The notes beneath the pieces are model-generated. The model ran no database searches. It was not told the origin of the DNA and saw nothing but the letters and a program-made list of their open reading frames with translations. A stretch of DNA of 64,000 nucleotides. Source: Symbiodinium natans. Lineage: Eukaryota > Sar > Dinophyceae > Suessiales > Symbiodiniaceae. The translations under genes and the position numbers were made by a program. Below are positions 1 to 10,345 of this stretch, in pieces (position 1 is the first letter of the stretch; each line of letters starts with the position of its first letter). The DNA lies in NCBI GenBank assembly GCA_905221605.1, contig CAJNDS010002488.1, forward strand, positions 194,900 to 258,899. The letters are read 5' to 3'.

Positions 1-244
1 GGTATGGGGCTTAGGTTGCCCATGAACCCAGCTTGTTGGCGTTTAAGTTGGTGCCCGGGGCTTCCTCGGGTTTTGTTGTAGTTTAGGGTTTAGGGTTTAG
101 TTCAGGGTTCAGGGTTTAGGTTTAGGGTTTACGATTGTTTTAGGGCTGTTTTAGGGCTTTATCGCGCCCAGGGGGTACCAAGGGCTGTTATCGGCTTTTT
201 GGTTGGGGCTCGCACGGGTCGCTGGCTCCTGGCAAAACTTGTCA

Positions 245-332
245 AAGGGGGTTTTACGAAAATAGGGGGGCCCCCTTCTTCATAGACCCCAAATAGTAGG
301 ATTCCCTATAAAGGGACCCCAATAAGGTACCT
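245..332. mobile_element. Short inverted-repeat element, family C, copy 1 (3' end decayed)
   Basis: It shares the core AATAGACCCCAAATAGTAGGA followed by a CCCC-TATAA-like block with copies at 18577-18680, 26310-26407 and 29055-29135. The best copies begin near GGGGGTTTTACGAAAATAGGGG and end with its approximate complement, so a terminal inverted repeat of about 22 bp is inferred. No coding capacity. A non-autonomous DNA transposon remnant is the likely identity. Confidence 0.5.
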
Positions 333-359
333 TCTGAGAGCACATACGCTGACCCATTT

Positions 360-1660
360 TCTGCAAGTGGGGGGTGCGGGAGGGGAGGGGGGGGGGGGGG
401 TTGCCCAACCTATACAAACCCTGTACACCACAGCCTCATAAACCCCGCACAACCTGTGAAACCCTATAAACCCAAAGGCCCTAATGAAACCCCTCTAAGC
501 TCTTCAAACCCTAAATAAACCGTAAACCCTAAATCCTAAACTTGCCCCAAACCCTAAACCCTAAACCCTAAACCCTGAACCCTAAACCCTAAACCCGAAA
601 CCCTAAGCCCTACCCTAAACCCTAAACCCCAAACAGACGTGAGGGAGTCCCAAGCGGCGTGGGCGCAGTCGCTTTAAGCGCCGCCAGAGTCGACTGGAGC
701 TGCGGCTCTGCGTCTTGCGCTGCGGCGCGGCGCTGGGGCTACCTGGGTGGCGTGTTAGGGTTTAGGGTTTAGGCTTTAGGGTTTGGGGTTTGGGGTTTAG
801 GGTTTAGGGTTTAGGGTTGAGGGTGCTTACTTGGAGGTTCAGGGTACTTTGTAACCTACTGTAAGTGCAGTTATAACCCACATATAAGCCACTTAAGTAC
901 CCTAATAGGGTTCTAATTGGCTACTAAGTACCATGAACCTCCACGTAGGGAAACTAAACCCTCGCCCCAAGGTTAGAGCCCAAGTAGAGAGCCACCGAGC
1001 CTAAGCCCTAAACCCTATCTAGGCTGCAAGGTTTCAAGATAGAATGACCCACAGGAGGTGCCCTTTTTTCGGAGTTCACAGTTCATGGGGTTGTGGGCCT
1101 TGATTGGGCCCCTTTATAGGCCCTATGCCCTCAACCCTAAAACCTCTAAACCCTGAACCTCCGAACCCTGAACCCTTTACACCCTAAACCCTAAACCCTC
1201 AACCCTCAACCCTCAACCCTAAACCCTAAACCCAGTCATGGCAAGGTGCCGCTGCCCTGGCGATTCCTCCATGCTTTGGGAAGCCTGGGCCACTACGATC
1301 GGCCGGGTTCGGGTGTAGGATTTCAGGTCTGGGGTTTTGGGAGTTTAGGGTTTAGGTTTGGGGTTTAGTGTTGGGTTTGGGGTTTAGGGTTTAGGGTTTA
1401 GGGATTAGGGATTAGGGTTTAGGGTTTGGGATTTGGGGTTTGGGGTTTGGGGTTTGGGGTTTGGGGTGTGGGGTGTGGGGTTTGGGGCTTGGGGTCTAAA
1501 ACCCGAATTAACACTCGAGGATGGCCCTTGAAAACGCTCTGAAAACCCTAAACCCTAAACCCTAAACCCTAAACCCCTAAACCCCTAAACCCCTAAACCC
1601 TAAAACCCTAAAACCCTAAATCCCAAAACCCTAAACCCTAAACCCTAAACTAAACCACCC
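360..1660. other. No gene seen: telomere-type arrays around unique GC-rich scraps
   Basis: This stretch is mostly CCCTAAA or TTTAGGG units, an 11-bp-plus G run near 381, and two unique islands at 636-755 and 1235-1310. Both islands are open in more than one frame on each strand and have no decisive splice sites, so I do not call exons in them. Confidence 0.6.
828..947. mobile_element. Inverted-repeat element, family A, copy 1
   Basis: It starts TACTTGGAGGTTCAGGGTAC and ends with the near complement GTACCATGAACCTCCACGTA. The interior carries the family signature of an ATAACCC-ACATATAAGCC block and a CTTAAGTACCCTAATAGGG block. It is 120 bp long with no coding capacity, and sits inside telomere-type repeat. 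No clear target duplication is visible. Related copies lie at 5530, 30733, 32118, 50155 and 50862. Confidence 0.75.
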
Positions 1661-1667
1661 TAAACCT

Positions 1668-1756
1668 AGGAATGCCCTTAAGAACCTTTGAAGAATATTC
1701 CTCAAGATGATCCTCTTAAACCCCAGCAACGGAAATTTTACAAAAATGTCCCAAAA
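1668..1756. repeat. Dispersed repeat, family J, copy 1
   Basis: The block TAGGAATGCCCTTAAGAACC, then TTCCTCAAGATG, TCCTCTTAAACCCC and AAAAATGTCCCA, recurs in the same order at 9894-9992 and 22101-22190. No obvious terminal inverted repeat. All three copies abut telomere-type repeat. Confidence 0.55.
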
Positions 1757-1800
1757 CCCTAAACCCTAAACCCTAAACCCTAAACGCTAAACCCTAAAAC

Positions 1801-2334
1801 CTAGGATGGCCTTCTCACGGAACACATCGCAGCACGAGTGAATGTCGCGCGCACCAGCTCGTCCCACTTTGTGTTTTTCCGACTTGTCGGAAAGGAAATC
1901 AATCATTGGATGGTCGAACTGGGCATGCTTCCATTCCTCGTGCAACTCTTCGGCAGAGAGCTTGCGGACAAGAAAGGAGCGCACTTCAAGGCGTAAAGCA
2001 GCTCATCCACCCTAAACCCTAAACCCTAAACCCTAAACCCTAAACCCTAAACCCTAAACCCTAAACCCTAAACCCGACTGCTGGATGTCCGCCACCTTGG
2101 CCGGCGACTCGTACATCTTCCGGTTGGTAAAGATCTGCGTAACGGATTGGACACTCCAATGGGTTTAGGGTTTAGGGTTTAGGGTTTAGGGTTTAGGGTT
2201 TAGGGTTTAGGGTTTAGGGTTTAGGGTTTAGGGTTTGGTGAGCCATACGTTCGCAGCTGGGCGCCAGTTCAACACCCCGTGCAGGTGGCACTTCTCCTCA
2301 CGCGAGGGGTATATGAGGCGTCCTTCCCAGCGTG
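1801..2334 (-). CDS. Three-exon coding model with telomeric-repeat introns (unknown protein, partial)
   Basis: Minus-strand exons at 2249-2334, 2074-2134 and 1801-2001 join in phase with GT-AG introns of 114 bp (2135-2248) and 72 bp (2002-2073). Exon 1 reads through WRPAAN and stops at GTATGG. Exon 2 follows TTACGCAG and reads IFTNRKMYESPAKVADIQQS. Exon 3 reads LEVRSFLVRKLSAEELHEEW and later HPMIDFLSDKSEKHK. It has no internal stop across 116 codons. The first intron holds ten TTTAGGG units, the second nine CCCTAAA units read as the plus strand. No family is recognised; the charged, helix-rich third exon resembles a soluble protein. Neither start nor stop is visible. Odd point: the second intron starts inside the telomeric unit itself (exon|GTTTAGGG). 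Exon boundaries are my inference. Confidence 0.5.
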
Positions 2335-2409
2335 CTCGAACCCAATCGGGGTTTGGGGCTTAGGGTTTGGGGTTTGGGGCGGAGGGTTTAGGGTTTAGGG
2401 TTTAGCCAC

Positions 2410-2474
2410 TTGAATTGAAAACACGTGGGACGGCTTGTCTACGCGAGAGCGCGAGTCGTCCAGCTGCACACCAC
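2410..2474 (-). CDS. Candidate exon upstream of the 1801-2334 model
   Basis: After the acceptor CTTTCTATTTTAGCAG the minus strand reads GVQLDDSRSRVDKPSHVFSI without a stop for 65 bp and could end before GTGGCT. It lies on the same strand just upstream of the exon at 2334, but its end phase (0) does not fit that exon's start (phase 1). Either one exon is missing or the boundary is wrong. Confidence 0.35.
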
Positions 2475-2513
2475 CTGCTAAAATAGAAAGCTGCACACAC
2501 ACCGCGCACTCTT

Positions 2514-2633
2514 CTTGGAGGTTCAGGGACTCAATTATAAGTGTAAGTATAACCCACTTTTAAGCCCCTTTAAGTACCATAATAGGGTTTTAATTGGAAG
2601 ATATGTACAGTTATAATGGAGTATTTAGTACCA
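2514..2633. mobile_element. Inverted-repeat element, family A, decayed copy 2
   Basis: The left end TTGGAGGTTCAGGGACT and the interior TAAGCCCCTTTAAGTACC-ATAATAGGG match family A; the right end has lost the inverted repeat (TTTAGTACCAAATACTG). It lies just upstream of the candidate exon ending at 2474 on the minus strand. Confidence 0.5.
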
Positions 2634-2931
2634 AATACTGATACCCCATAAAACTCCTCAACCTTACCAATCCCGAACCCCAGCCCCCGCCCCCCCCCCC
2701 CCTCCAAAAAAAAAAAACAAACACAACTGACTCCAAATATCTAGCAAAACTGTACAGCCCCCCCCAAACCCCCAACCCTAATTTACCGAGTAGACCCCAA
2801 AAGCCTACAGTCACAACCCCCCCCCCTCAGAAAAGACGAAAACCACAATGAATCCTGAGTCCTAAATCCCTAAAACCCAAATGGGGGCTTATGTTCGGGG
2901 TCCCTTATCTTCGTAAACTCCCATATAAAAC

Positions 2932-3043
2932 CTAGACCCAGGAGCAGCCTCGGAATAAGAAGGGTACCCTTTTTGGTTTTAAAGGGATTATGAGGGAACC
3001 CCAGCCCTAAAAAAAGGAAATTCGGGCCTACTCCGGGTCCTAG
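2932..3043. mobile_element. Inverted-repeat element, family E, copy 1
   Basis: It starts CTAGACCCAGGAG and ends CTCCGGGTCCTAG, an inverted repeat of about 13 bp. The interior has AATAAGAAGGGTACCCTTTTT, then GGTTTTAAAGGG and AAAAAAAGGAAA. Copies at 25405, 26191 and 55669 share this order. No coding capacity; no convincing target duplication. Confidence 0.6.
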
Positions 3044-3241
3044 CCCTAAACCCTAAACCCCAAACCCTAAACCCTAAACCCTAAACCTAGAAACTGAAGC
3101 CGAGATGCTGTCGACCGGCCGACTTGGATCGCCGGGAGCCGCGGCTGGAGTTGGATCGCTGCTGGCGCCTTCATCACGGCTTGCCCTAAACCCTAAACCC
3201 TGAACCCTAAACCCTAAACCCTAAACCCAAAAACCTAAACA

Positions 3242-3342
3242 TTGGAATGTTCCCCCTTATGCCAACAGTCCTTAATCGGCATCATCGTACCCCTTACTAT
3301 AATCCTTCTTAGGCACTGCTAGTATAAGGGGGAACATCCCAA
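3242..3342. mobile_element. hAT-like MITE, family B, copy 1, with 8-bp target duplication
   Basis: The 101-bp element runs from TTGGAATGTTCCCCCTTATG to its complement CTAGTATAAGGGGGAACATC-CCAA. It is flanked on both sides by the exact 8-mer CCTAAACA (3234-3241 and 3343-3350). Eight-base duplications are typical of hAT transposons. No transposase is present, so this is a non-autonomous copy. Copies lie at 13699, 24194 and 54465. Confidence 0.8.
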
Positions 3343-3414
3343 CCTAAACATCTCAACGACCTGAATCTTCAACAGAATTAACTTCGTGTAGTGTAGTTGA
3401 GATAAATAAATGAA

Positions 3415-3475
3415 TAAATATATACATATAAATATAAATATAAATATAAATATTATATATATATATATATATTCA
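3415..3475. repeat. AT microsatellite
   Basis: Alternating ATATAA units followed by a run of TA dinucleotides. Open frames across it are low-complexity artefacts. Confidence 0.9.
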
Positions 3476-3599
3476 CATGTGTGTACCCCTGCCCCCGCCC
3501 CAACCAAACAAAGCGAGGCAGCGCGCGACTTGTCTTCAGGTGCCTCGGGATCCCCAGGCCCGAAGGCTATGGAAAACGACCAGCAGCCCCCTAGCTAGC

Positions 3600-5440
3600 C
3601 TGTAACCATTCATGGTAGGGTATATTATATAAGTTCCCTTTATGAAAGGGTAGTTTTTTTTTTTTTTTGGGGGGGGGGGGGGGGGCAGGGAAGGCCCCAA
3701 GTTTCGGTTTTCAACCTTGTGGGTTTTTTTTGGGCTTCAGCTTTTTCGAGATTAGGGTTCAACCCTTTATGGTTAAGGGTGCAACCCTTGGGCTTGAGCA
3801 ACCCTTTAGGGTTCAGGCTTAGGGTTCCTAACGCTCACCCAAAGCCCCAAAAACAAGTAAGCATTGCATGTAACATTACAACCCCAAGACCTGCACCCTG
3901 CACAACCCTGACCTCTTAAATACGTCACCCTATTCCCGCAAACAACAACCTTGCAAAAAGCCTGTAGCCCCTAAACTTTATACAGTAGGGTGACCTCCCC
4001 CCCCCCCCCCCCTCCATCCCCCTTCACGACATGTGCTCTTAAGAGGGGACTGTTTATGTACTCCTTATATACCCTAGACAAGGGCCCACGCTTCAGAACT
4101 TTTAAGGGGCCATAGCAAGGGCCCATGCAACTGCCCGTAGATCCTAAACCCTAAACCCTAAACCCGAAACCCTACACCTCAAACCCTAAACCCTAAACCC
4201 GAAACCCTAAACCCTAAACCCTACACCTCAAACCCTAAACCCTAAACCCGAAACCCGAAACCCTAAACCCTAAGGCCTACGTCGGCGGGGGCGGCGGCTT
4301 CGGCTACTTGGGCTGCTCCGGCGGCTTCGGCTTCGGCTTTGGCTGCCGCTGCGGCTTCGGCTTCGGCTGCGACTTCGGCCGCGGGGCATTTGGCTTTGCG
4401 GGCTTTGGGTCGTTTAGGGGAGGGTTGAGGGTTTAGTGTAGGGTTTAGGGTTTAATTAGGGTTCAGGGTTCAGGGTTTAGGGTTTAGGGTTATTTAGGTG
4501 TTAAGGGGTTTAAGGGGTTTAAGGGGGAAGTTGAGGGGGTTTAGGAAGTTCAAGCCTCTCAGTGCTTCTTCAAGGCCTTCCGGTTTCAGGGCTTTGGGGC
4601 TAAGGGTTTAGGGCTTTATGGCTTTAGGTGTGGAGGAGCCTAAGTTTTGAGAGCTTAGAGTTGAGAGGTTGAAGGGTTCAACCCCAAATCCTAAACCCTG
4701 GGTGGACTTCAGGTGTGTGGAAGGCCTCCGAAACGAGGGCTGTTCGCGTTTCAGGGCTTAGGGCTTAGGGCGAATTGTGAGGCGAGCTTGTGGTGATGGG
4801 GTTTTGAGTTTGCTGTGGCGCCGATGGATTTTGAGGCTCCGTTTTCGGCTTCAGGAACTTTTGAGATTCAAACCCTAAACCCTAAATCCTAAACCCTCAA
4901 CCCTAAACCCTAAACCCTCAACCATAAACCCTAAGCCCTAAACCCTAACCCTAAACCCTAAACGCTGCGTTCTCGGGGGCCTTGAGCCGAGAATTTCGGG
5001 GCGGAACATCTGTGAATCAGGGCCTTCGGGCGGGTGAGGGCGCAGGGTTAGGCTCAGGGTTTTTGAGGCTTACCCGAAGGCTTCACGGACTCTTATTTAA
5101 GGGTTCTTGGGCCTAAAGGCCATATTATTTAAGGTTTTTGGGCTACGGGTTTAGGGTTACAGGGTTTGTAGGGTTGAGGGTTTTGAGGCTTAGGGTTTTG
5201 GGGGGCTTTAGGGTCATGAGGGTTTGTAGGGTTGAAGGTTTTTAAGGCTTAGAGCATTTGCGGGGTTTAGGGTTCTTGGGTATATAGGGGTTAAGGCTCA
5301 GGGTCTGGGATTCAAGTTTAGGGTTTTTGGGGTTCAGGCTTGTAGGGTATATAGGGCTCTTGGGAGGATTCTAGGGTTTGTGGGGTTTATGGGGTTTGGG
5401 ATTTAGTAGGTTTGCAGGGTTTGCGGTTGAAAATATCACG
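3600..5440. other. Gene-poor stretch of telomere-type repeat and homopolymers
   Basis: It contains a T11/G20 tract at 3652-3686, a C17 tract near 3999, C-strand telomere arrays at 4145-4273 and 4870-4965, and G-strand variants from 4430 to 5400. Apart from the GGCTTC-repeat island at 4276-4405, I see no supportable gene. Confidence 0.6.
4276..4405 (-). CDS. Ala/Glu/Lys-rich coding-like island
   Basis: On the minus strand a frame of about 43 codons reads RPKARKAKCPAAEVAAEAEA and continues as Ala-Glu-Lys repeats. The DNA is a degenerate GGCTTC hexamer repeat, so the frame may simply reflect the repeat. Telomere-type units flank it on both sides. Low confidence. Confidence 0.25.
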
Positions 5441-5529
5441 GCTTCAGGGCGTCCTTCTTGGCTTGGAGGGTTCTGGGATGAATCTGGGACCGCAGCACCG
5501 CCCAATGGCGATGAAGCATTCCTGAAGCC

Positions 5530-5665
5530 TACTTGGAGGTTCGTGGTACTTATTAACCAATGACAACTGTACTTCTTACCCACTTGTAAGCCCCTCAAGT
5601 ACCCGAATATGGCTATAAGTGCAATTATAGGTACAATTATAGCTGGTTCATAAGTACCCTGAACA
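5530..5665. mobile_element. Inverted-repeat element, family A, copy 3
   Basis: The left end TACTTGGAGGTTCGTGGTAC is intact; the interior has CCCACTTGTAAGCCCCTCAAG; the right end (ATAAGTACCCTGAA) is decayed. It abuts a plus-strand open frame (…NGDEAFLKP) on its left. Confidence 0.65.
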
Positions 5666-5884
5666 ATTTCAGAGTTTATGGGGAGTACGGCTTCGGGTGT
5701 ATGGGGTTTAGGGCATGTCGAGAAAGCGTGTTCGCGTGCCTATTCTTTGGACTGCTCTCTGTATGCTTGCTCCAGCTTCCATGGATGAACCCGGCCGCGC
5801 ATTGGATGAACCCTTCATCCTGTGCTGACGCGACACACAGTCCAAGAGCATTGCCCTCCTTGGCAGCCAGCTCGTACCTCTCTT

Positions 5885-6016
5885 ATGCGGAAGTCCTCGG
5901 AAGAGCTCTCTATCTTTGGACCCGAGGCCATACGTTCTTTGGAGAGCACGCTGCAAGCCCTGGACGTCGCCTCTGTCAACGTCTTTTTCCTTCAGCTTTC
6001 CTTGAAGCGATTATAA
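5885..6016 (+). CDS. Small open frame, 43 aa, possibly a terminal exon
   Basis: The frame begins at an ATG and reads RKSSEELSIFGPEAIRSL, then LQALDVASVNVFFLQLSLKRL in part, before TAA. Codon third positions are mixed. Two other frames in 5701-6030 are also open, one of 110 codons, so the choice rests only on protein-like composition. Confidence 0.3.
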   Translation: MRKSSEELSIFGPEAIRSLESTLQALDVASVNVFFLQLSLKRL

Positions 6017-6989
6017 AGGGCCTGAGATGTTAGACTTTCTGGGCTGTAAGGTTTAGGGTGTTTCGGCTTCGGCTTTAGGGCTTATAGATGGGCTGTGGAT
6101 TTGCGAGCTTATGGGGTTTAGGGCTTGGGGATCAGTTTTGACCTCAGAGGTTTAGGGTTTAGGGTTTAGGGTTCTAGGCTTCAGGTTTGCACATTCGGGC
6201 TTTACTTTCATCATATGTTCTGATGGGTTCCAGGGGGGCCCTTCAAGCTCTGAACCCTAAACCCTAAACCCTAAACCCTGAACCCTGAACCCTGAACCAT
6301 AAACTCTAAACCCTAACCCTAAACCCTAAACCCTAAACCCTAAACCCTAAACCCTAAACCACAAACCACAAACCACAAACCACAAACTCGACTCGAAGAC
6401 CTGCAGCCCGCAACCCCTGAAGCCCTAAATGATGAAACCCTGAGAACCTTGAAAACACAAAACTCAAAGTCCTTAAAAACCCTGAACACCCTTAAACCCT
6501 GAAACCCTTGAACCCTTAAACCACTCAACCCCTAAACCCTAACCCTAAGAGGAACCTACCGCAAGAAGAGAAGCAACGACCTTTTTATTCGCCCCGGAAG
6601 AAGCCACGCGCTGCGTCGCTCCCTGGCAGGGTTTAGGGTTTCGGGTTTAGGGATTCATATAAGGTCTAGGGTTTAGAAGCAGGTTGGCCTTGCCCTAAAT
6701 GCCATGGGGTAGCCTGTGATTATTTGAGGTACAGGTTCACTCCCGGTTGTGTTTTGGACCCTAAACCCTAAACCCCAAACCCCAAACCCTAAACCCGAAC
6801 CGCCGAACCCTCGAACCCTGATCACTAATTCAGGTCTACTCATGGGGAGTTCGAGGTCGATTTCGGTGGGGCACCGCGGTAACAACCCAGACAGGAATCT
6901 CTGGGTTTACCAGCAACCCTCCCTGAACGCGATCGGATATACGGATTAGGGTTTAGGGTGCAGGGTTTAGACCCACATTCCTCCGAGGC

Positions 6990-7023
6990 AAAGCGGGAAA
7001 GAGAGAACCAGACAAAGAGAGAA

Positions 7024-7082
<59 letters not shown>

Positions 7083-7132
7083 GAGAGAAAGAGAGAGAAA
7101 GAGAGAGAAAGAGGGACAAAGAGAGAGGCATA
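6990..7132. repeat. GA-rich microsatellite (GAGAGAAA)n
   Basis: About 140 bp of GAGAGAAA/GAGA units. The long Arg/Glu and Leu/Ser/Phe open frames on the two strands here are products of the repeat and are not genes. A related GA tract lies at 9660-9735. Confidence 0.95.
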
Positions 7133-7404
7133 AACAAAAACACAACACACACGCCAACACGTGCATCTCAATGAGGCAAACAAAGCCCCAGCAGGGACAC
7201 CACAGTCACAATAGCCACACGCACTTGCAACCCCACACCCTACACACCCTCTAACCCCCATAAACCCTATAAACCGTGCAGCCACTATAACCCCAGAAAC
7301 CCTAAATCCTAAACCCTAAACCCTAAACCCTTACCCCTTAACCCTAAACCCTAAACCCTAGACCCTAAACCCTAAATCCTAAACCCTAAATCCTACACCC
7401 TGCA

Positions 7405-7470
7405 ATGTTCGCACACGCCCGCCTGGAGAAGGAAGAGCCTTTCAAGGCGCCTGCTGCAGAGGTGCTGGGG
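7405..7470 (+). CDS. Candidate first coding exon
   Basis: An ATG opens MFAHARLEKEEPFKAPAAEV-LG and the frame reaches a good donor, GGG|GTACCTG, after 22 codons. The same donor hexamer follows the exon at 50845. Telomere-type repeat precedes it by a few bases. No partner exon found. Confidence 0.4.
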
Positions 7471-7633
7471 GTACCTGACTTTGCAAGAGTCGTGATATTT
7501 GTGGTGTAGGGTTTAGGGTTTAGGGTTTAGGCTTTAGGGTTTAGGGCTTAGGGTTTAGGGTTTATACAGGGCCTGAGGGTTTGGGGGTTTAGGGGGTTTA
7601 GTTGAGGGGAGTTAATTAGGGCCAGCACTATGA

Positions 7634-7730
7634 ACCCGAAGCCTTGAATTTGTTCGACCAAGGTGTCCCGGACTACCTCTTGTTTGACCTGCGTGGGCCG
7701 CGAGTTCGAGGATAAAAGGCGTTCTCGTCC
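7634..7730 (-). CDS. Coding-like island
   Basis: The minus strand reads RLLSSNSRPTQVKQEVVRDT and LVEQIQGF. The plus strand is also open here (LFDQGVPDYLLFDLRG), so the strand is not certain. Confidence 0.3.
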
Positions 7731-8146
7731 CTGCACGGCCCCCTACGCACCTTGATGGATCCTTCCAGGGCACTCCAGATCCTGGAAAATTTCGGGGTTT
7801 GGTAGCTTTTGTCTGCTTCATGCCTTGCGCATCACTGCAAAGCCCTAAAGCCCATAAAACCAAAAAACCTCTTGGAGATCGGCTGCAACACTATCCCGAC
7901 CGGTGCTGTGAAGCCAAAACCGCAAACCTCAAACATCCCTAACACCCTAACACCCTACACCCGGAACCCTAAACCCTAAATAAACCTAAACCCCAAACCC
8001 CAACACCCTAAACCCTAAACCCCAACAAAAAAAACAAAATTAGCCCGGTAGTACCGCCCCCACCCAGGCCACACCTGCGGCATGCTGGCCGGTGGCACTT
8101 CCTGCCCGCTTGACGCATGGCGCGCTTGCCATTGTAGGGTCTAGGG

Positions 8147-8205
8147 TTTAGGGGTTTAGGGGTTTAGGGGTTTAGGGGTTTAGGGGTTTAGGGGTTTAGG
8201 GGTTG
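8147..8205. repeat. Octamer telomere-variant array (TTTAGGGG)n
   Basis: Seven to eight units with four G residues instead of three. The same octamer dominates 24641-24890 and 60236-60455. Confidence 0.9.
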
Positions 8206-8215
8206 GGGTTGAGGC

Positions 8216-8930
8216 TTGAGGCTTGAGGGTTGTCATAACCAACGAAGGAACGTCAGAGTATATTGTAACCCTATTACCCCTACATCCGTCGTATTTTATT
8301 CGGGGATAATTCTTCTCGGCAATCATGAACGGATCCATCTCTTTAGAACTATTCTCCTCCATTGTTCTTTCCCGTCCACCATCGCTTCTTCGGAGCGAGA
8401 AATTAAACCAGGCGACCCTCACCCTCGGGGTCCCTGTACCTAGATGGAAATAAATAGGCCTTGAAGGGATTATGATATTTGCACGTGGGTCAAAAGAATC
8501 AAAAAACACACCCAGAAATCCCCGAGTAGTATGAGATCGTAAGTACAATTGGAAATACGACTGTGTTTATATGATTACGGATATTCTGCTTGAACAAACA
8601 GTAATTTGTGCATTTCATAAATCAAGGTCTTCTGTGCGTGCATCATGTACAAAATTGAGAAAGCGCACACGTGATTGAATCATACGAAGTATACAACTGC
8701 AACTGTGTTGCAAAGAGCGAAGAAAGGTGCTCACACTATTTCCTATGTGATCAGTGCCCTAAAATATGGTCCCGAATTTTTCGGTACCCTAAATAAGAGG
8801 GGCCGCCTTACAATAAGCACCCCCAAAGGGACCATAACATCGGCAAATCACCCTGTATACTTCCTGAATTATTGCCGGGGGGGGGGGGGGGGGGGGGGGG
8901 CTGATCTCAGGGCGGCTGTTGTTTAGGCGG
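8216..8930. other. AT-richer unique stretch with a weak minus-strand open frame
   Basis: This region lacks telomeric units until 8965. A minus-strand frame (8180-8548) includes MEENSSKEMDPFMIAEKN and YPRIKYDGCRGNRVTIYSD, whose composition is less GC-biased than the other islands. It has no splice support and no family match, so I leave it as unassigned. A run of more than 20 G lies at 8877-8900. Confidence 0.4.
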
Positions 8931-9170
8931 TGTAGGAATATCCCTGAACCCAAAACTACCCAATACTTTAGGGTTTAGGGTTTAGGGCGGTTAACGGAAT
9001 GTTGGGCTTGCAGGGTTGTGGGGTTTAGGGTTTAGAGAGCAGCGATTTAACTAGGGCGGTCGTCCTGTGAGTCTTCTTGTAAAACGACGGAAAGAGGAAA
9101 GTTAATTTGAGATCTCTCAGATGAATCGCCTAGACTCGCAGAACGTGTCGCGTGAGATGCCTGGATTGTC

Positions 9171-9275
9171 GCTCTTGCTTCAGCAGAGCTTGCGCAACAC
9201 TGCTGTCAGCACTACGATACGCTCTGCGCAGACCCATCGTTTAGAAGGGCAGCAACAGCAAAGCAGTATGTACGG
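9171..9275 (-). pseudogene. Decayed RCC1-like repeat relic
   Basis: The plus strand CTTCAGCAGAGCTTGCGCAA, then CACTGCTGTC, CAGACCCATCG and GGGCAGCAACAGCAAA, lines up with the antisense of one repeat unit of the genes at 16465 and 55817 (CTTCAGCTGAGCTTGCAC, CACTGCTGTCGCC, CAGACCCATCG, AATGGCAGCAAAAGC). Read on the minus strand, AALLNDGSA matches the FAAILGDGSVVTWG motif, followed by stops. Only about one unit survives, and the linker is scrambled. Confidence 0.6.
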
Positions 9276-9432
9276 CAAACAGAGTAAGGCCTCGAAGGCT
9301 AGGAATCGAGACGACAAAGCCCTAGAAGCCCTAAGCCCTGGGGTTCGGAGTTTAGGGTTATAGGCCCTAAACCCTAAACCCTAAACCCTAAACCCTAAGC
9401 CCTAAACCCTAAACCCTAAACCCTAAACCCAG

Positions 9433-9531
9433 TTCGTGGAGTTTGGGCCTAGGGCAGCCAAACCCGCACCTGTGGTGTGCCAGCTGCTGGCATTCCCTGG
9501 GACGCAGGCCAACACGTGTTGCAGTCGCTAA
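9433..9531 (+). CDS. Candidate terminal exon, 32 codons plus stop
   Basis: After the acceptor CCTAAACCCAG the frame reads FVEFGPRAAKPAPVVCQLLA, then FPGTQANTCCSR and TAA. The acceptor is made from the last C-strand telomeric unit plus AG. A G-strand array follows at 9553. Confidence 0.45.
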   Translation, partial: FVEFGPRAAKPAPVVCQLLAFPGTQANTCCSR

Positions 9532-9893
9532 AGGGGAGAAAGGACTGAGGGCTTAGGGTTTAGGGTTTAGGGTGTAGGGTTTAGGGTTTAGGGTTTAGGG
9601 TTTAGGGCTTCGGACTTACAAGTAACTTATAAGCCTTTAGGCTTCAGCGAAGAGGGAAGAAAAGAGTGCGGGGGGGAGAAAAGGAGAAGAGAGAGAAAGA
9701 GAGAAAGAGAGAGAGAGAGAGAGAAAGAGAGAGCCATAATGTGGCACGGTTCCAGCTATGAGGCCGTGGATGCCGTTGTAGACCCCAAAGCTAGACCCCA
9801 ATAATCTCGCAGTAGGGTTTAGGGTTTAGGGTTTAGGGTGTAGGGCTTAGGGTTTAGGGTTTAGGGTTTAGGGTTTAGGGTTTAGGGTTTAGG

Positions 9894-9992
9894 GCTAGGA
9901 TGGCCCTTAAAGCCCTCTGAACAATATGCCTGAAGATGTTCCTCTTAAACCCACTAAGGGAAATAGAAAATGTCCCAAGGGCCTACCGAGCT
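9894..9992. repeat. Dispersed repeat, family J, copy 2
   Basis: TAGGATGGCCCTTAAAGCCC, then GAAGATGTTCCTCTTAAACCC and AAAATGTCCCAAGGGCCT in order, matching the copies at 1668 and 22101. Confidence 0.6.
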
Positions 9993-10105
9993 AATGTTCA
10001 AGCACCCCTATAAGGGTAAACGAGATGTACCCTGAAAGAACTAGCTTAGTTGAGCTGGGATATCGTTGCCATGTGTCAGCGTACATGAGGTACCGCCCCA
10101 CCTAC

Positions 10106-10216
10106 CATGTGAGAGCAGAAGCTGGGGCGTCTGAGCGCCGAGCACCCATGTCGCCCCCAGGCATCTGCTGGTACTGCTGGTACTGCGGGTAGCCCATGTA
10201 GGCCTCTGAGCTGAAG
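10106..10216 (-). CDS. Candidate exon, Tyr/Gln-rich
   Basis: The acceptor CCTGACCTTTCAG is followed by FSSEAYMGYPQYQQYQQMPG and GDMGARRSDAPASALT, ending at the donor ATG|GTAGGT. YPQYQQ-type segments are common in low-complexity tails of RNA-binding proteins, but that is only suggestive. Codons are rich in G or C at the third position. Telomere-type repeat flanks it at 10236. Confidence 0.5.
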
Positions 10217-10235
10217 CTGAAAGGTCAGGGAGAAA

Positions 10236-10345
10236 CTTAAACCCTAAACCCTAAACCCTAAACCCTAAACCCTAAACCCTAAACCCTAAACCCTAAACCC
10301 TAAACCCTAAACCCTACCCCCTAAACCCCTAAACCCCTAAACCCT
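10236..10345. repeat. C-strand telomere-type array
   Basis: About eleven perfect CCCTAAA units, then CCCCTAAA octamers. Confidence 0.95.

Noticed and set aside
6953..7285. Arg/Glu-rich and Leu/Ser/Phe-rich open frames
   Set aside because: They read the GA microsatellite in both directions.
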